This document shows, piece after piece, positions 43,022 through 51,726 of a stretch of DNA of 64,000 bases. The stretch's first letter is position 1; each line of letters begins with the position of its first letter. The stretch is from Candidatus Planktophila lacus (GTDB taxonomy: Bacteria; Actinomycetota; Actinomycetes; Nanopelagicales; Nanopelagicaceae), in contig NZ_CP016780.1 in NCBI RefSeq assembly GCF_002288325.1, forward strand, positions 186,001 to 250,000, read 5' to 3'. A program made the translations under genes and the position numbers. A model generated the notes under the pieces. That model searched no databases, had not been told where the DNA came from, and saw only the letters and a list, made by a program, of their open reading frames with translations.

Positions 43022-43390
43022 GGGGGTGAACGGTCTCGACTTTGGTTGTTGAGGCAGGGGAAGCGGGCCGAGGAAGCCAGGATGATCTCGTTAACCAAAA
43101 ACCTGTGCAAAAAATAATCGTCAGTACAACTGCCGATGATCTCACTCTTGCTGCCTAAGCAAGCTCTGTGATCCGTTAGCCCAGACTCGCCTTCGATCTG
43201 GAATCTAGCGCCGATAGAGGGCTCTTCACGGTTGTGGCGTTGCGAACGCGACCGGAGAACAGTTTCGCAAATGAGTTTGTCGAATACTTGTGTGCAAGAG
43301 ATTCGGAACTGAGAAAACGATAGCCACACTACGCCCGTAGAAGCCCTGTTTTAATTCCGAAGGACCCGGGTTCGATTCCCGGCACCTCCA
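43022..43390 (+). ncRNA. ssrA: Transfer-messenger RNA (ssrA)
   Basis: A 369-base one-piece tmRNA. The tRNA-like end pairs GGGGGTG (43022-43028) with CACCTCC (43383-43389) plus discriminator A; the T arm reads GGTTCGATTCC and CCA is not encoded. The start GGGGGTGAACGGTCTCGAC is the conserved tmRNA 5' sequence. The tag ORF ends CTT GCT GCC TAA (L-A-A-stop) at 43158. The first Ala codon in this frame, GCC 43132, has A at position -4 and would give the tag ADDLTLAA. Together with SmpB it rescues ribosomes on broken mRNAs. Confidence 0.95.
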
Positions 43391-43401
43391 CTTATCTTTA
43401 T

Positions 43402-43746
43402 TTAACGCTGCCCTGCCGGTCCATTGGCATCGCCAGATTGCATCTTAAAGAGCGAACGCCAAGGAATGTTTCTTACAAATTCGCGCTTTAGTGCAATTGT
43501 GTTTAGACCAAATCCAATAAAGGAGAGCGCTTTAACTCCCGATGGAATTTGATTAAAGATAAAAACCATCTGCACCGGCATGCCAATTAAAGCAATTGCA
43601 GCAACGGATAATCTGCGAATCCACCAGATTGCCTTATTTTTCTTAGTGAATTCCCAGAAGAGTTTGCTCGTAAGTAGCAGCGCAATTGGGCCAGTAAAGA
43701 GAACTAGAGCAACTAGCGCTGCAACTACAAGTGCTAAAGATTCCAT
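43402..43746 (-). CDS. Hypothetical small membrane protein
   Basis: A 114-residue protein with an N-terminal hydrophobic segment (LALVVAALVALVLFTGPIALLL), a second around residues 44-66 (RLSVAAIALIGMPVQMVFIF) and perhaps a third (GVKALSFIGFGLNTIAL). The C-terminal 30 residues are polar. I recognise no family. It ends 12 bases after the tmRNA gene and converges on it; the start is two bases from the stop of the upstream acetyltransferase, so the two are likely co-transcribed. Confidence 0.7.
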   Translation of the reverse strand: MESLALVVAALVALVLFTGPIALLLTSKLFWEFTKKNKAIWWIRRLSVAAIALIGMPVQMVFIFNQIPSGVKALSFIGFGLNTIALKREFVRNIPWRSLFKMQSGDANGPAGQR

Positions 43747-43748
43747 AT

Positions 43749-44321
43749 TTACTTTAACTCATCCCATTCGCTAGCAAGAACTGCGAGTTCAACCATATCG
43801 ATCTGACTTCCGTCAGAGCGTGTAACGCGCTGACGGAGAATTCCCTCTTTGTTATAGCCGGAGCTCATTAACAACTTCTGCGAAGCATGGTTATCTAAAT
43901 CAACAGCTGCTTCAATGCGGCGAAAGCCCATCGTTAGAAATCCATAGTTGGTAATCATCTTGGCAGCGATTGTGCCGATACCTTTTCCGCGCATCGGAGC
44001 GTGCATCCAGTAACCGATTTCTGCGCGGTGGTTATCTAGGCTGATTGTGTGGAGTGAGACAACGCCTGCAAATTCCTTGTCGTCTCCGACGCCAAATTCG
44101 ATTATGAACGGGAACTCACGATGTAGTTCAAGCGAAGCCGGAACACGTTGAACGTAATCCAGGGCGTGAGCCATGGTGTATTCGGCCGGGACCGTGGTGA
44201 ATCGGGGAATTAGCGGATCTTGGCAGGCTTCAAATATTTGCTCAACATCAGATTCCGCTGGCGGACGCAGGGTGACGCGACCATATTGGAGAGTAGGAAT
44301 CTCACTTGGCCACCAAATCAT
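43749..44321 (-). CDS. GNAT family N-acetyltransferase (RimJ/RimL-like)
   Basis: A 190-residue acetyltransferase: YGRVTLRPPAESDVEQIFEACQDP, AEIGYWMHAPMRGKGIGTIAAKMITNYGF (acetyl-CoA loop RGKGIG), FRRIEAAVDLDNHASQKLLMSSGYNKEGILRQ. It is a second, distinct paralogue of the gene at 42364. Acceptor unknown; ribosomal-protein or small-molecule acetylation are options in the family. A short hairpin (AGCCAC/GTGGCT, 44349-44376) lies in the spacer behind the DUF222 gene. Confidence 0.85.
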   Translation of the reverse strand: MIWWPSEIPTLQYGRVTLRPPAESDVEQIFEACQDPLIPRFTTVPAEYTMAHALDYVQRVPASLELHREFPFIIEFGVGDDKEFAGVVSLHTISLDNHRAEIGYWMHAPMRGKGIGTIAAKMITNYGFLTMGFRRIEAAVDLDNHASQKLLMSSGYNKEGILRQRVTRSDGSQIDMVELAVLASEWDELK

Positions 44322-44383
44322 GGAAGTAAGTATCGCTCATCAAGAAGGAGCCACGCAGGGTTATTCGCAAGGTGGCTTTTGAA

Positions 44384-45838
44384 TCAAACGGCGTCATGTA
44401 TAGAACGTGCTGGTGTGAAGAATTTCTTTCCAAGTGGAGATACCCAAGTGCAGGAACCATCGCCATGGCTAGTTACGCTCCAACCGTCATGAGTTTTTAA
44501 TCGATGGTGTCGCCTACACAGCGCTCCTAAATTTTCCGCCGAAGTAGACCCCCCTTCTTCCCAACTTTGTGCATGATCCAAATCTGAGAGCGCTGCCGAT
44601 CTTCGACATCCCGGAAATCGGCAAGTGCGGTCTCGAGCAATTAAGAAATCTTTCAGCGCTTGCGGAGGTTCATAACTTTCCCGACCGTAATCCAATAGAT
44701 TTCCTGTTTGTGGATCGGTTATAAAACGAATCCATTTTCCGTCGGAAGCCAATTCGCGAGCCACCGATGCAGGAATTGCCCCGTAACCATTCAACTGTCC
44801 TGGGTTTTCAGCAAGACCGAGCAGCGTTGGAAGATCGATTGTGACGTTTATTGATATCGGACGGCGATGAGGTGTAACAGGAGAAGCAGAAAGTGAGGCT
44901 GCAGCGATTGCTGTTAGTGCATCCGCGCGCTTCATATCTGTGTTTCTTGCATCTTTAGCGCTAACAGATCCATCTTTGTTTTCAATATCGGCGCTGGCTA
45001 AACGGATAAAGCTCTCGATCGCGTTCATTACTACTTGCGCATCCGCGGCAGGCAAGATTGCTACGACTGTAGACATTCCATCGCTATCGTTATAACAAGA
45101 AACTCGACGAGTATCACGTGCCCGTGCGACCGTATCTTCAAAAGTTTCTGGAGCGATCCGCGCCAAAGAAGTGCGTACTTGGCTGGCAACTTGGGCTGGA
45201 GTGTGAAATTCTGCATGGGCAATAGCGCGCTGCTCTACCTCAAAAATCTGAAACTCAGTTAGTCCATCACGAATTGCAGCTGCGGTCTCTTTGGCAATTA
45301 CATTTGCATGTGCGAGAGAAATATCGCCGGTTGCTAAAGCTGAGCAAGTATTGGGTAAGTGATTTACCAAAGTTCGCGCAACATCTATACGAGATTGGGC
45401 AGTTCCTGCGGAAAGGCGCAAGGCAGTAGAAACATCTTCACGTTCTGCTTCATCAACGCCAAAGAATGGTTCTTGACCATTTGCGACGCTTGGATCATTT
45501 CCAGCCACAGCAATGATTGCCCGTTGCATCAGAGCCTGAAGCCAAGCGGTTTGGCGTTCTAGCGCTGTTAAGTAATCAATACGCGAACTGGGCGAAAGTT
45601 TGCCAGGATCGATTGAAACTAATTCGGAGAGAGTCTTGATCCCTGGCATGGAATTTAAAAGTTCAGTAACTTTGCTTGTTATATCTAGGTCTGAAGCCAG
45701 AGCCTGAGCTTGGAAGTCTTTCTGAAATGTATTTTCATCCAGCGGCCCGATAGAAGTTGCGATCTCGGCGGCGGTAGACATGGGCAGATAATCGTTTGCA
45801 GGGCTGACAAAATTAGGCTCATTGAGCGCTTTATCCAC
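44384..45838 (-). CDS. DUF222 protein with C-terminal HNH nuclease domain
   Basis: A 484-residue actinobacterial '13E12'-type protein. The N-terminal two thirds are DUF222 (for example ERQTAWLQALMQRAIIAVAG, LSAGTAQSRIDVARTLVNHLPNT, VVAILPAADAQVVMNAIESF). The C-terminal HNH module has CRFPGCRRSAALSDLDHAQSWEEGG...NLGALCRRHHRLKT with the zinc Cys and the His and Asn residues. Such genes are multicopy in many actinobacteria and their role is unknown. GTG 45838 is the longest start; ATG 45781 is possible. Confidence 0.88.
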   Translation of the reverse strand: MDKALNEPNFVSPANDYLPMSTAAEIATSIGPLDENTFQKDFQAQALASDLDITSKVTELLNSMPGIKTLSELVSIDPGKLSPSSRIDYLTALERQTAWLQALMQRAIIAVAGNDPSVANGQEPFFGVDEAEREDVSTALRLSAGTAQSRIDVARTLVNHLPNTCSALATGDISLAHANVIAKETAAAIRDGLTEFQIFEVEQRAIAHAEFHTPAQVASQVRTSLARIAPETFEDTVARARDTRRVSCYNDSDGMSTVVAILPAADAQVVMNAIESFIRLASADIENKDGSVSAKDARNTDMKRADALTAIAAASLSASPVTPHRRPISINVTIDLPTLLGLAENPGQLNGYGAIPASVARELASDGKWIRFITDPQTGNLLDYGRESYEPPQALKDFLIARDRTCRFPGCRRSAALSDLDHAQSWEEGGSTSAENLGALCRRHHRLKTHDGWSVTSHGDGSCTWVSPLGKKFFTPARSIHDAV

Positions 45839-45861
45839 ATAAATGTGAATATAACTTTAAG

Positions 45862-45890
45862 TTGCAGGTAGTTGAAAGTTCAACTAAAAT
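45862..45890 (+). promoter_or_regulatory. Promoter of the pirin gene with an operator-like palindrome in the spacer
   Basis: TTGCAG (45862-45867), 17-base spacer and TAAAAT (45885-45890). The perfect palindrome TAGTTGAAAGTTCAACTA (45869-45886) fills the spacer. GTTGA-N4-TCAAC resembles MarR-family operators. AAGGAG follows six bases before ATG 45915. Confidence 0.65.
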
Positions 45891-45914
45891 CAGGCTCAGA
45901 CATAAGGAGCAAAA

Positions 45915-46973
45915 ATGCCAGCAGTTACCGTAAGTGACATCACCGTTCTACCTCGCGTCACCGATGCGCCAAATTCACGTGCACGTCGCGTAAAGAGCAT
46001 CACGACCGCGCCACAAGGTTTTGAAGGTGAAGGCTTTCCGGTTCGTCGCGCATTCGCAGGCGTTGACTTGGCAGAACTCGATCCATTTATTCACTTAGAT
46101 CAAATGGGCGAAGTTGAATACGCGCCAGGTGAACCTAAGGGAACCCCATGGCACCCACACCGCGGATTCGAAACAGTTACATACATTATTGATGGAATCT
46201 TTGATCATAAAGATAGCAACGGCGGCGGCGGAACAATTTCAAACGGTGACACACAATGGATGACAGCCGGCGGCGGAATTCTTCACATTGAAACTCCACC
46301 AGAGCATTTGGTAATGAGCGGTGGTTTATTTCACGGTTTCCAACTCTGGGTAAATCTTCCTGCAGAAAAGAAATGGTTACCACCTGCCTATCAAGATGTG
46401 CGTGCAAATGATGTCGCACTTTTATCTAGCGCAGATGGTGGATCACTTATTCGCGTTATCGCAGGTGAACTCGATGGACATGTTGGTCCTGGAACAACAC
46501 AGACACCAATTACTTTAATTCACGCAACTGTTGCACCAGGTGCAGAACTTCGCTTGCCATGGCGCAAGGATTACAACGCACTTGTTTACACAATCTCTGG
46601 ACATGGTTTTGTCGGCGATGAAAGTCGTCCAGTGCAGATGGGACAGCTAACTGTCTTCGGCGATGGCGATTCAATCGTTGTTCGCGCTGCAAATAACCAG
46701 GAAACTCGTTCACCAAACCTTGAACTATTTATTCTCGGTGGCCAACCAATCAAGGAACCTGTTGCTTGGATGGGCCCATTTGTAATGAATACCAAGCGCG
46801 AAGTTCTGCAAGCATTTGAAGATTTCCAGAAGGGTTTACTTGGCTCAATCCCTGCGATTTATAAGGAAGATGCCAAGCGCCCCCAGTCAGGACAAACACT
46901 GAACCGCACCGACAAACTCAGCGGCGAAGTTCTGGACGTGCATAACGCTCCAACTGACCTTCAAGAGAGCTAA
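45915..46973 (+). CDS. Pirin family bicupin protein
   Basis: A 352-residue pirin. The N-terminal cupin has WHPHRGFETVTYIIDG (two metal His), then WMTAGGGILHIETPP (His and Glu), a complete metal site; the C-terminal cupin begins near APGAELRLPWRKDYNALVYTISG. Bacterial pirins include quercetinases and redox-sensitive regulators; which applies is unknown. Length is longer than the usual 230-290 because of an extended N terminus and C-terminal tail. A strong promoter with operator-like palindrome precedes it, pointing to inducible expression. Confidence 0.9.
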   Translation: MPAVTVSDITVLPRVTDAPNSRARRVKSITTAPQGFEGEGFPVRRAFAGVDLAELDPFIHLDQMGEVEYAPGEPKGTPWHPHRGFETVTYIIDGIFDHKDSNGGGGTISNGDTQWMTAGGGILHIETPPEHLVMSGGLFHGFQLWVNLPAEKKWLPPAYQDVRANDVALLSSADGGSLIRVIAGELDGHVGPGTTQTPITLIHATVAPGAELRLPWRKDYNALVYTISGHGFVGDESRPVQMGQLTVFGDGDSIVVRAANNQETRSPNLELFILGGQPIKEPVAWMGPFVMNTKREVLQAFEDFQKGLLGSIPAIYKEDAKRPQSGQTLNRTDKLSGEVLDVHNAPTDLQES

Positions 46974-46983
46974 TTTTCCGCGT

Positions 46984-46995
46984 TAGAATAACGCT
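46984..46995 (+). promoter_or_regulatory. Probable leaderless promoter of trhO
   Basis: TAGAAT (46984-46989), six bases, ATG 46996. No ribosome binding site. Confidence 0.55.
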
Positions 46996-47904
46996 ATGAA
47001 TCCGCAGAAAGTCCTTTTGTACTATGGCTTCACACCCATAGCTGACCCTGTCGCGATTCAACTCTGGCAGAAAAATCTCTGCGAAGCGTTAAACCTAAAG
47101 GGCCGCATTTTGATTTCTCCAACAGGAATCAACGGCACAGTCGGTGGCGACATTGATGATCTTCGCAAATATGTGAAGTACACCAAGAAGTATCCGGGCT
47201 TTAAGAAGATCGGATTTAAATGGTCGCAAGGCACCGGCAATGAATTCCCAAAACTCTACGTTGCAGTGAAGAAAGAACTCGTCGCATTCGATAACCCTGA
47301 TGAAATTAAAGTTGATGAAAAGGGCGTTGTCGGCGGAGGTCAGCATCTTCGCCCAGAACAAGTTCACGAGCTAGTTAAAGAACGCGGCGATGACGTTGTC
47401 TTCTTCGATGGTCGCAATCAATTTGAGGCCAAGATCGGCAAGTTTAAAAACGCAATTGTTCCTGATGTTGATACCTCACGTGATTTCGTGCGCGAGATTG
47501 AAAGTGGAAAGTACGACCACTTGAAGGAAAAGCCAGTCGTTACTTACTGCACCGGCGGAATCCGCTGCGAAATCTTGTCAGTTGTTATGAAGAACCGTGG
47601 CTTTAAAGAGGTTTACCAAATCGATGGCGGAATCGTTAAATATGGTGAGAAGTTTGCTGACGATGGCCTCTGGGAAGGCTCGCTCTACACCTTTGATTCA
47701 CGTATGGCGATCGATTTCTCAACTAAGACCAAGGTCATCGGTGAGTGCGAGATCTGCCAGGCGCCTAGCAAGATCTTCCGCAATTGCCGCACTAAGACCT
47801 GCCACGAACTGATTCTGCTCTGCGATTCTTGCAACGACCTGCCTGCAAGCACCAAGTGCACGCACGATCAATCTAAAGTGCGCGACTCCGAGATGGTTGG
47901 CTAA
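46996..47904 (+). CDS. trhO: tRNA uridine(34) hydroxylase, rhodanese type (TrhO)
   Basis: A 302-residue YceA/TrhO protein: N-terminal acylphosphatase-like part (GRILISPTGINGTVGG), rhodanese domain with FDGRNQFEAKIGKFKNA and the active Cys loop VTYCTGGIRCEILS, then GFKEVYQIDGGIVKYGE. A C-terminal Cys cluster (CEICQAPSKIFRNCRTKTCHELILLCDSCND) suggests zinc. Family role: oxygen-dependent hydroxylation of wobble uridine to ho5U. It ends in a hairpin terminator shared with the convergent pnt genes. Confidence 0.9.
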   Translation: MNPQKVLLYYGFTPIADPVAIQLWQKNLCEALNLKGRILISPTGINGTVGGDIDDLRKYVKYTKKYPGFKKIGFKWSQGTGNEFPKLYVAVKKELVAFDNPDEIKVDEKGVVGGGQHLRPEQVHELVKERGDDVVFFDGRNQFEAKIGKFKNAIVPDVDTSRDFVREIESGKYDHLKEKPVVTYCTGGIRCEILSVVMKNRGFKEVYQIDGGIVKYGEKFADDGLWEGSLYTFDSRMAIDFSTKTKVIGECEICQAPSKIFRNCRTKTCHELILLCDSCNDLPASTKCTHDQSKVRDSEMVG

Positions 47905-47927
47905 CTCTTTTAATTAAAGAGTTTTGT
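47903..47927 (+). terminator. Intrinsic terminator after trhO
   Basis: AACTCTTT (47903-47910) pairs with AAAGAGTT (47916-47923), followed by TTGTTT. It begins at the trhO stop and lies between convergent genes; the minus-strand side lacks a T run, so it mainly serves trhO. Confidence 0.6.
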
Positions 47928-49304
47928 TTAAAGCGCCTTGAGCGCGCTAACAACTTTGGTTAGCGAAGCCTTCGCATCACCAAAGAGCAACATCGTCTTT
48001 GGATCATAGAGAAGTTCGTTCTCAATTCCCGCAAAGCCTGGACGCATTGAACGCTTCAAGAAAATAACATTTGCAGCGTTAGAAACTTCCAAGATAGGCA
48101 TTCCGTAAATTGGGCAACCAGGTGTTGTCTGCGCTGCTGGGTTAACGACGTCGTTTGCGCCGATAACGATCGCAACATCTGTCTGACCGAAGGTTGGGTT
48201 TACTTCATCCATTTCAGCCAATTGATCGTAAGGAACATTTGCTTCAGCGAGAAGTACGTTCATATGTCCTGGCATACGACCTGCAACTGGGTGGATTCCG
48301 TAGGCAACATCGATGCCCTTAGAGATCATCAAATCAGCGAGTTCGCGCACGGTGTGCTGTGCTTGTGCAACAGCTAATCCGAAACCAGGAACGATAACCA
48401 CGCGACGTGCGTAGTTAAGAAGAATGGCTACGTCATCCGGTGAACCAGAACGCACTGGACGTTCTTCGCCTGCAGCAGAGACATCTTGTGGCTTGGCAGT
48501 AAAAGCACCGAAGAGAGTTCCAAAGAGCGAACGACCCATCGCATCTGCCATCAAGCGCGTCAAGATTGTTCCGGATGCACCAACGAGCGTTCCAGCAATA
48601 ATCAGAAGTGTTGAATCAAGAACATATCCGCTGGCCGCAACTGTTAGACCAGTAAAGGCGTTAAGTAGCGAGATAACGATCGGCACATCTGCGCCACCAA
48701 CTGGAAGCACGAAGAGAACACCGAATAGCAGTGAAAGTGCAGCTAAAACCAAGAGCGGGGTAGTGCCGAGTTCAACTACAACCCAACCTGAAACCCCGAA
48801 TACTGCGGCCAGTGTTGCGGCGATAACAAATCTTCCACCAGGGAAAACAACTGGACGAGTTGTCATCAACTCTTGCAGCTTCAAGAAGGTAATGATCGAA
48901 CCGCTGAAAGAGACGCAACCAACTACTACGGTGAAGACGGTAAAGATAACGACTGCTGTTGAAGCTCCATCGCCAAGGGCGAGATATTCCACAATTGCAA
49001 CGAGCGCTGCGGCACCGCCGCCAACACCATTAAATAGCGCAACAAGTTGTGGCATCTGCGTCATCTGTACTTTGCGCGCTGCCGGTACACCAATTAGCGA
49101 ACCAACTGCGATTGCACCGATGATCCAACCAAGGTTATTAAGTGGTGCGTTGTAGGCAAAGACAACCAAGGTTGCAATCGTTGCGCCGAGTGCACCAATT
49201 AGATTTCCGCGACGGGCGGTCTTTGGGTGAGATAAACCTTTGAGAGCAAGGATGAAGCAGACACCGGCTGCGAGACCGATTAAGTCATACATAGTGCGGT
49301 TCAT
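47928..49304 (-). CDS. pntB: Proton-translocating transhydrogenase subunit beta
   Basis: A 458-residue protein with eight or nine transmembrane segments in the first 280 residues and the NADP(H)-binding dIII domain at the end: VVIVPGFGLAVAQAQHTVRELADL, GIHPVAGRMPGHMNVLLAEANVPYD and FLKRSMRPGFAGIENELL. With PntAa and PntAb it couples hydride transfer from NADH to NADP with proton entry, supplying NADPH. It starts in an ATGA overlap with pntAb. Confidence 0.95.
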   Translation of the reverse strand: MNRTMYDLIGLAAGVCFILALKGLSHPKTARRGNLIGALGATIATLVVFAYNAPLNNLGWIIGAIAVGSLIGVPAARKVQMTQMPQLVALFNGVGGGAAALVAIVEYLALGDGASTAVVIFTVFTVVVGCVSFSGSIITFLKLQELMTTRPVVFPGGRFVIAATLAAVFGVSGWVVVELGTTPLLVLAALSLLFGVLFVLPVGGADVPIVISLLNAFTGLTVAASGYVLDSTLLIIAGTLVGASGTILTRLMADAMGRSLFGTLFGAFTAKPQDVSAAGEERPVRSGSPDDVAILLNYARRVVIVPGFGLAVAQAQHTVRELADLMISKGIDVAYGIHPVAGRMPGHMNVLLAEANVPYDQLAEMDEVNPTFGQTDVAIVIGANDVVNPAAQTTPGCPIYGMPILEVSNAANVIFLKRSMRPGFAGIENELLYDPKTMLLFGDAKASLTKVVSALKAL

Positions 49305-49594
49305 TTATCTGCTCCCTTCTTATTTCCCTTAAACATTTCGAGCATACGATCTGTGACGACAAAGCCACCAATCATGTTGATCGTTGCAAGGATTATTGCG
49401 ACTACAGATAGAGATAGTTCGAGCGTTGTTTTGCTGTGATCGGCGACGATGATCGCACCGACCAAGATAACGCCGTGAATCGCGTTGGCACCTGACATAA
49501 GAGGTGTGTGAAGTGTTGAGGAAACCTTTGAAACAACTTCAAATCCCACAAATACTGCGAGTACGAAGATTGAGACGATCGCCATTGCATCCAT
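49301..49594 (-). CDS. pntAb: Transhydrogenase membrane subunit alpha-2
   Basis: A 97-residue protein with three transmembrane segments (IVSIFVLAVFVGFEVV, ANAIHGVILVGAIIVA, LELSLSVVAIILATINMIGGFVVT) and the conserved TPLMSGANAIHGV. It is the separate membrane part of the alpha subunit, as in three-subunit enzymes of Rhodospirillum and actinobacteria. It overlaps pntAa (TAATG) and pntB (ATGA). Confidence 0.94.
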   Translation of the reverse strand: MDAMAIVSIFVLAVFVGFEVVSKVSSTLHTPLMSGANAIHGVILVGAIIVADHSKTTLELSLSVVAIILATINMIGGFVVTDRMLEMFKGNKKGADK

Positions 49595-50730
49595 TACTTG
49601 GCTCCTCCTGCACTTGGGTCGCGTCGCTGGCCACCATGAGTAACCGCCGATGCGTTAATGATTTCGTCTGCAAAGTCGAGATTTAGCGCAACTGGTGCGT
49701 CATCTTTTGTTCCAGTCGTCATCAAAGTTAACAAGTTAACGACATTTCGTGAGTACAAACTTGATGCGTGGAATGGCAGTTGGCTCGGTACATCTTTACC
49801 GCCCCAGATACGAACGCCGCCGCTAGTAACAACTACTTCGCCAGGCTTTGAACCTTCAACGTTTCCACCAGTCTCGGCAGCTAGATCAACAATTACTGTG
49901 CCAGGTTCCATGGCATCGATCATCGCTTGCGTCATCAAACGCGGCGCAGTGCGACCAGGAACTGCAGCAGTTGTAATAACTACATGTGACTTTGCGATGT
50001 AAGGAGTTAGAAGTTCGCGTTGCTTTGCAGCGCGTTCTTCAGTCATCTCGCGCGCATAACCGCCGGCGCCTTCGAGTGATTCAAGTTCGAGTTGGATAAA
50101 AGTTGCACCCATTGATTTAACTTCATCAGCTGAAGATGGTCGAACATCGTATGCAGAAACAACTGCGCCTAAACGACGAGCAGTGGCAATCGCTTGCAGA
50201 CCAGCAACGCCAGCACCAAGTACTAAGACCTGTGCTGGTGTAACGGTTCCGGCTGCAGTCATCAAGAGTGGGAAGAATCGTGGTGACATCTCTGCGCCAA
50301 CAAGAACTGCGCGATATCCAGCGCACAAAGCTTGTGAAGTAAGCGCATCCATTGACTGGGCACGTGAGATACGCGGAACCAACTCAAGAGAAAATGCTGT
50401 GACGCCGGCTTTGATTGCCGCGTCAATTGAATCTACAGCGGTGACAGTAGATAGGAATGAAATTGTGATTGCACCGCTCTTTAGCGTTGCCATCTGCGCT
50501 GGTGTTAGCGGCTGAACAGAGAGAACTACATCTGCTCCGGCAAGGACATCGTCTTTAACGACAGAGGCACCTGCTGCGGCATATGCAGCATCGGTTCCCT
50601 GCGAGTTATCTCCTGCGCCTGATTGGATAACTACTTCATATCCAAGGCGAGTTAACTTGTTGATGATGTCAGGAACTAGCGCAACGCGCTTTTCTCCTGC
50701 TTTAACTTCTAATGGGACGGCTACGCGCAT
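49594..50730 (-). CDS. pntAa: Transhydrogenase NAD-binding subunit alpha-1
   Basis: A 378-residue soluble dI domain similar to alanine dehydrogenase: VPLEVKAGEKRVALVPD at the start, the Rossmann loop LVLGAGVAGLQAIATARRLGAVVSAYDVRPS, and IVDLAAETGGNVEGSKPGE. It binds NAD(H) on the cytoplasmic face. ATG 50730 is preferred over the TTG two codons upstream because TATGGT (50737-50742, minus strand) lies exactly six bases before ATG, a leaderless arrangement. Confidence 0.94.
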   Translation of the reverse strand: MRVAVPLEVKAGEKRVALVPDIINKLTRLGYEVVIQSGAGDNSQGTDAAYAAAGASVVKDDVLAGADVVLSVQPLTPAQMATLKSGAITISFLSTVTAVDSIDAAIKAGVTAFSLELVPRISRAQSMDALTSQALCAGYRAVLVGAEMSPRFFPLLMTAAGTVTPAQVLVLGAGVAGLQAIATARRLGAVVSAYDVRPSSADEVKSMGATFIQLELESLEGAGGYAREMTEERAAKQRELLTPYIAKSHVVITTAAVPGRTAPRLMTQAMIDAMEPGTVIVDLAAETGGNVEGSKPGEVVVTSGGVRIWGGKDVPSQLPFHASSLYSRNVVNLLTLMTTGTKDDAPVALNLDFADEIINASAVTHGGQRRDPSAGGAK

Positions 50731-50736
50731 GGACAA

Positions 50737-50742
50737 ACCATA
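50737..50742 (-). promoter_or_regulatory. -10 element of the pnt operon, leaderless type
   Basis: TATGGT on the minus strand, six bases before the pntAa ATG. Confidence 0.5.
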
Positions 50743-50751
50743 CTTGCTGAT

Positions 50752-51690
50752 CTAATTCCCTGCGAGTTCTCCACGGGTGAGGTGATAGAGCAGGGCTTGG
50801 ATAGTTGTGCGGCGGTGATAGGCCTCGCGCCAAATGACCGACTTCGGGCCATCGATCACGGAAGCTGCTACTTCTTCACCACGATGCGCAGGCAGGCAGT
50901 GCATAAATATGGAATCTTTTTCAGTCAACGCCATCAAATTATCTGTAACTGCAAATGGTGCCAGCACTTTAATCTTCTCTGCGCGCTCTGCCTCGGGATC
51001 TCCCATAGACATCCAAACATCGGTATATAAAACGCTTGCGCCCTTAGATGCTGCTTCGGGATCGTTAGTCACTTCAATCTTTGCGCCAGTTTTTTCGGCG
51101 ATCTTTTTCGCTTGCGCGACTACATCAGCACTTGGCGCCCATTTTCCATCAGGCGTTGCAGCGACTACATGTGCGCCCATTATTGCGCCCATGGTTAACC
51201 AAGCATGAGACATATTGTTTCCATCGCCAAGATAAACAAACTTTCTGCCCTTTACATCGCTTCCAAATGTTTCGCGGATCGTTAACCAATCTGCAAGCAA
51301 CTGAGTTGGATGATCGTCATCAGTTAGCGCATTGATTACAGGAATTGAAGCGTTTGCTCCGAGTTCATCGACATCAGATTGCGCAAAAGTTCTGATAATC
51401 AAAGCATCGCAATATCCGCTAATTATCTTTGCGGTATCCGCAATAGTTTCACCGCGTCCTAATTGCAGCTCATCTCCGCGAATAAATATTGGAGTACCGC
51501 CAAGGTGGGCAACTGCTGTTTCAGATGAGAGGCGAGTACGAGTTGAAGGCTTTGTCATATAAATCGCAACGGATTTGTTCTTTAGACAATCCTGAGAACG
51601 AAGTGGGTTCTTGGCGAATTCGGCTGCAGTGTTTAGCAGCAAATCAACATCGGCTCGCGATAAATCAGCCGTGCGCAGCAAGTCCTTCAT
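50752..51690 (-). CDS. argF: Ornithine carbamoyltransferase
   Basis: A 312-residue enzyme making citrulline from ornithine and carbamoyl phosphate. Motifs: KPSTRTR (carbamoyl phosphate), IIRTFAQ, DDHPTQLLADWLT, DVWMSMGDP (ornithine loop SMG) and HCLPAHRGEEV. These separate it from aspartate carbamoyltransferase. ATG 51690 is chosen because TAGAAT (51697-51702, minus strand) stands six bases upstream; TTG two codons earlier is unlikely. No other arginine gene is adjacent, so it is unlinked from an arg operon. Confidence 0.94.
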   Translation of the reverse strand: MKDLLRTADLSRADVDLLLNTAAEFAKNPLRSQDCLKNKSVAIYMTKPSTRTRLSSETAVAHLGGTPIFIRGDELQLGRGETIADTAKIISGYCDALIIRTFAQSDVDELGANASIPVINALTDDDHPTQLLADWLTIRETFGSDVKGRKFVYLGDGNNMSHAWLTMGAIMGAHVVAATPDGKWAPSADVVAQAKKIAEKTGAKIEVTNDPEAASKGASVLYTDVWMSMGDPEAERAEKIKVLAPFAVTDNLMALTEKDSIFMHCLPAHRGEEVAASVIDGPKSVIWREAYHRRTTIQALLYHLTRGELAGN

Positions 51691-51696
51691 CTTCAA

Positions 51697-51702
51697 ATTC
51701 TA
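51697..51702 (-). promoter_or_regulatory. -10 element of argF, leaderless type
   Basis: TAGAAT on the minus strand, six bases before ATG. It is 12 bases from the plus-strand TATCCT of the divergent DUF3039 gene, so the two promoters are almost back to back. Confidence 0.55.
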
Positions 51703-51713
51703 CCTGCTGCCAC

Positions 51714-51719
51714 TATCCT
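51714..51719 (+). promoter_or_regulatory. -10 element of the DUF3039 gene, leaderless type
   Basis: TATCCT, seven bases before ATG 51727, no ribosome binding site. Confidence 0.5.
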
Positions 51720-51726
51720 TTCGGAC

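Noticed and set aside
42991-43329. Open frames antisense to the tmRNA gene
   Set aside because: They cross a structural RNA gene; the RNA evidence (acceptor stem, T arm, LAA tag) is far stronger.
48424-49155. A 243-codon open frame antisense to pntB
   Set aside because: Composition is Thr/Ser/Pro-rich as expected for an opposite-strand shadow, no ribosome binding site, and it lies wholly inside a strongly conserved transhydrogenase gene.
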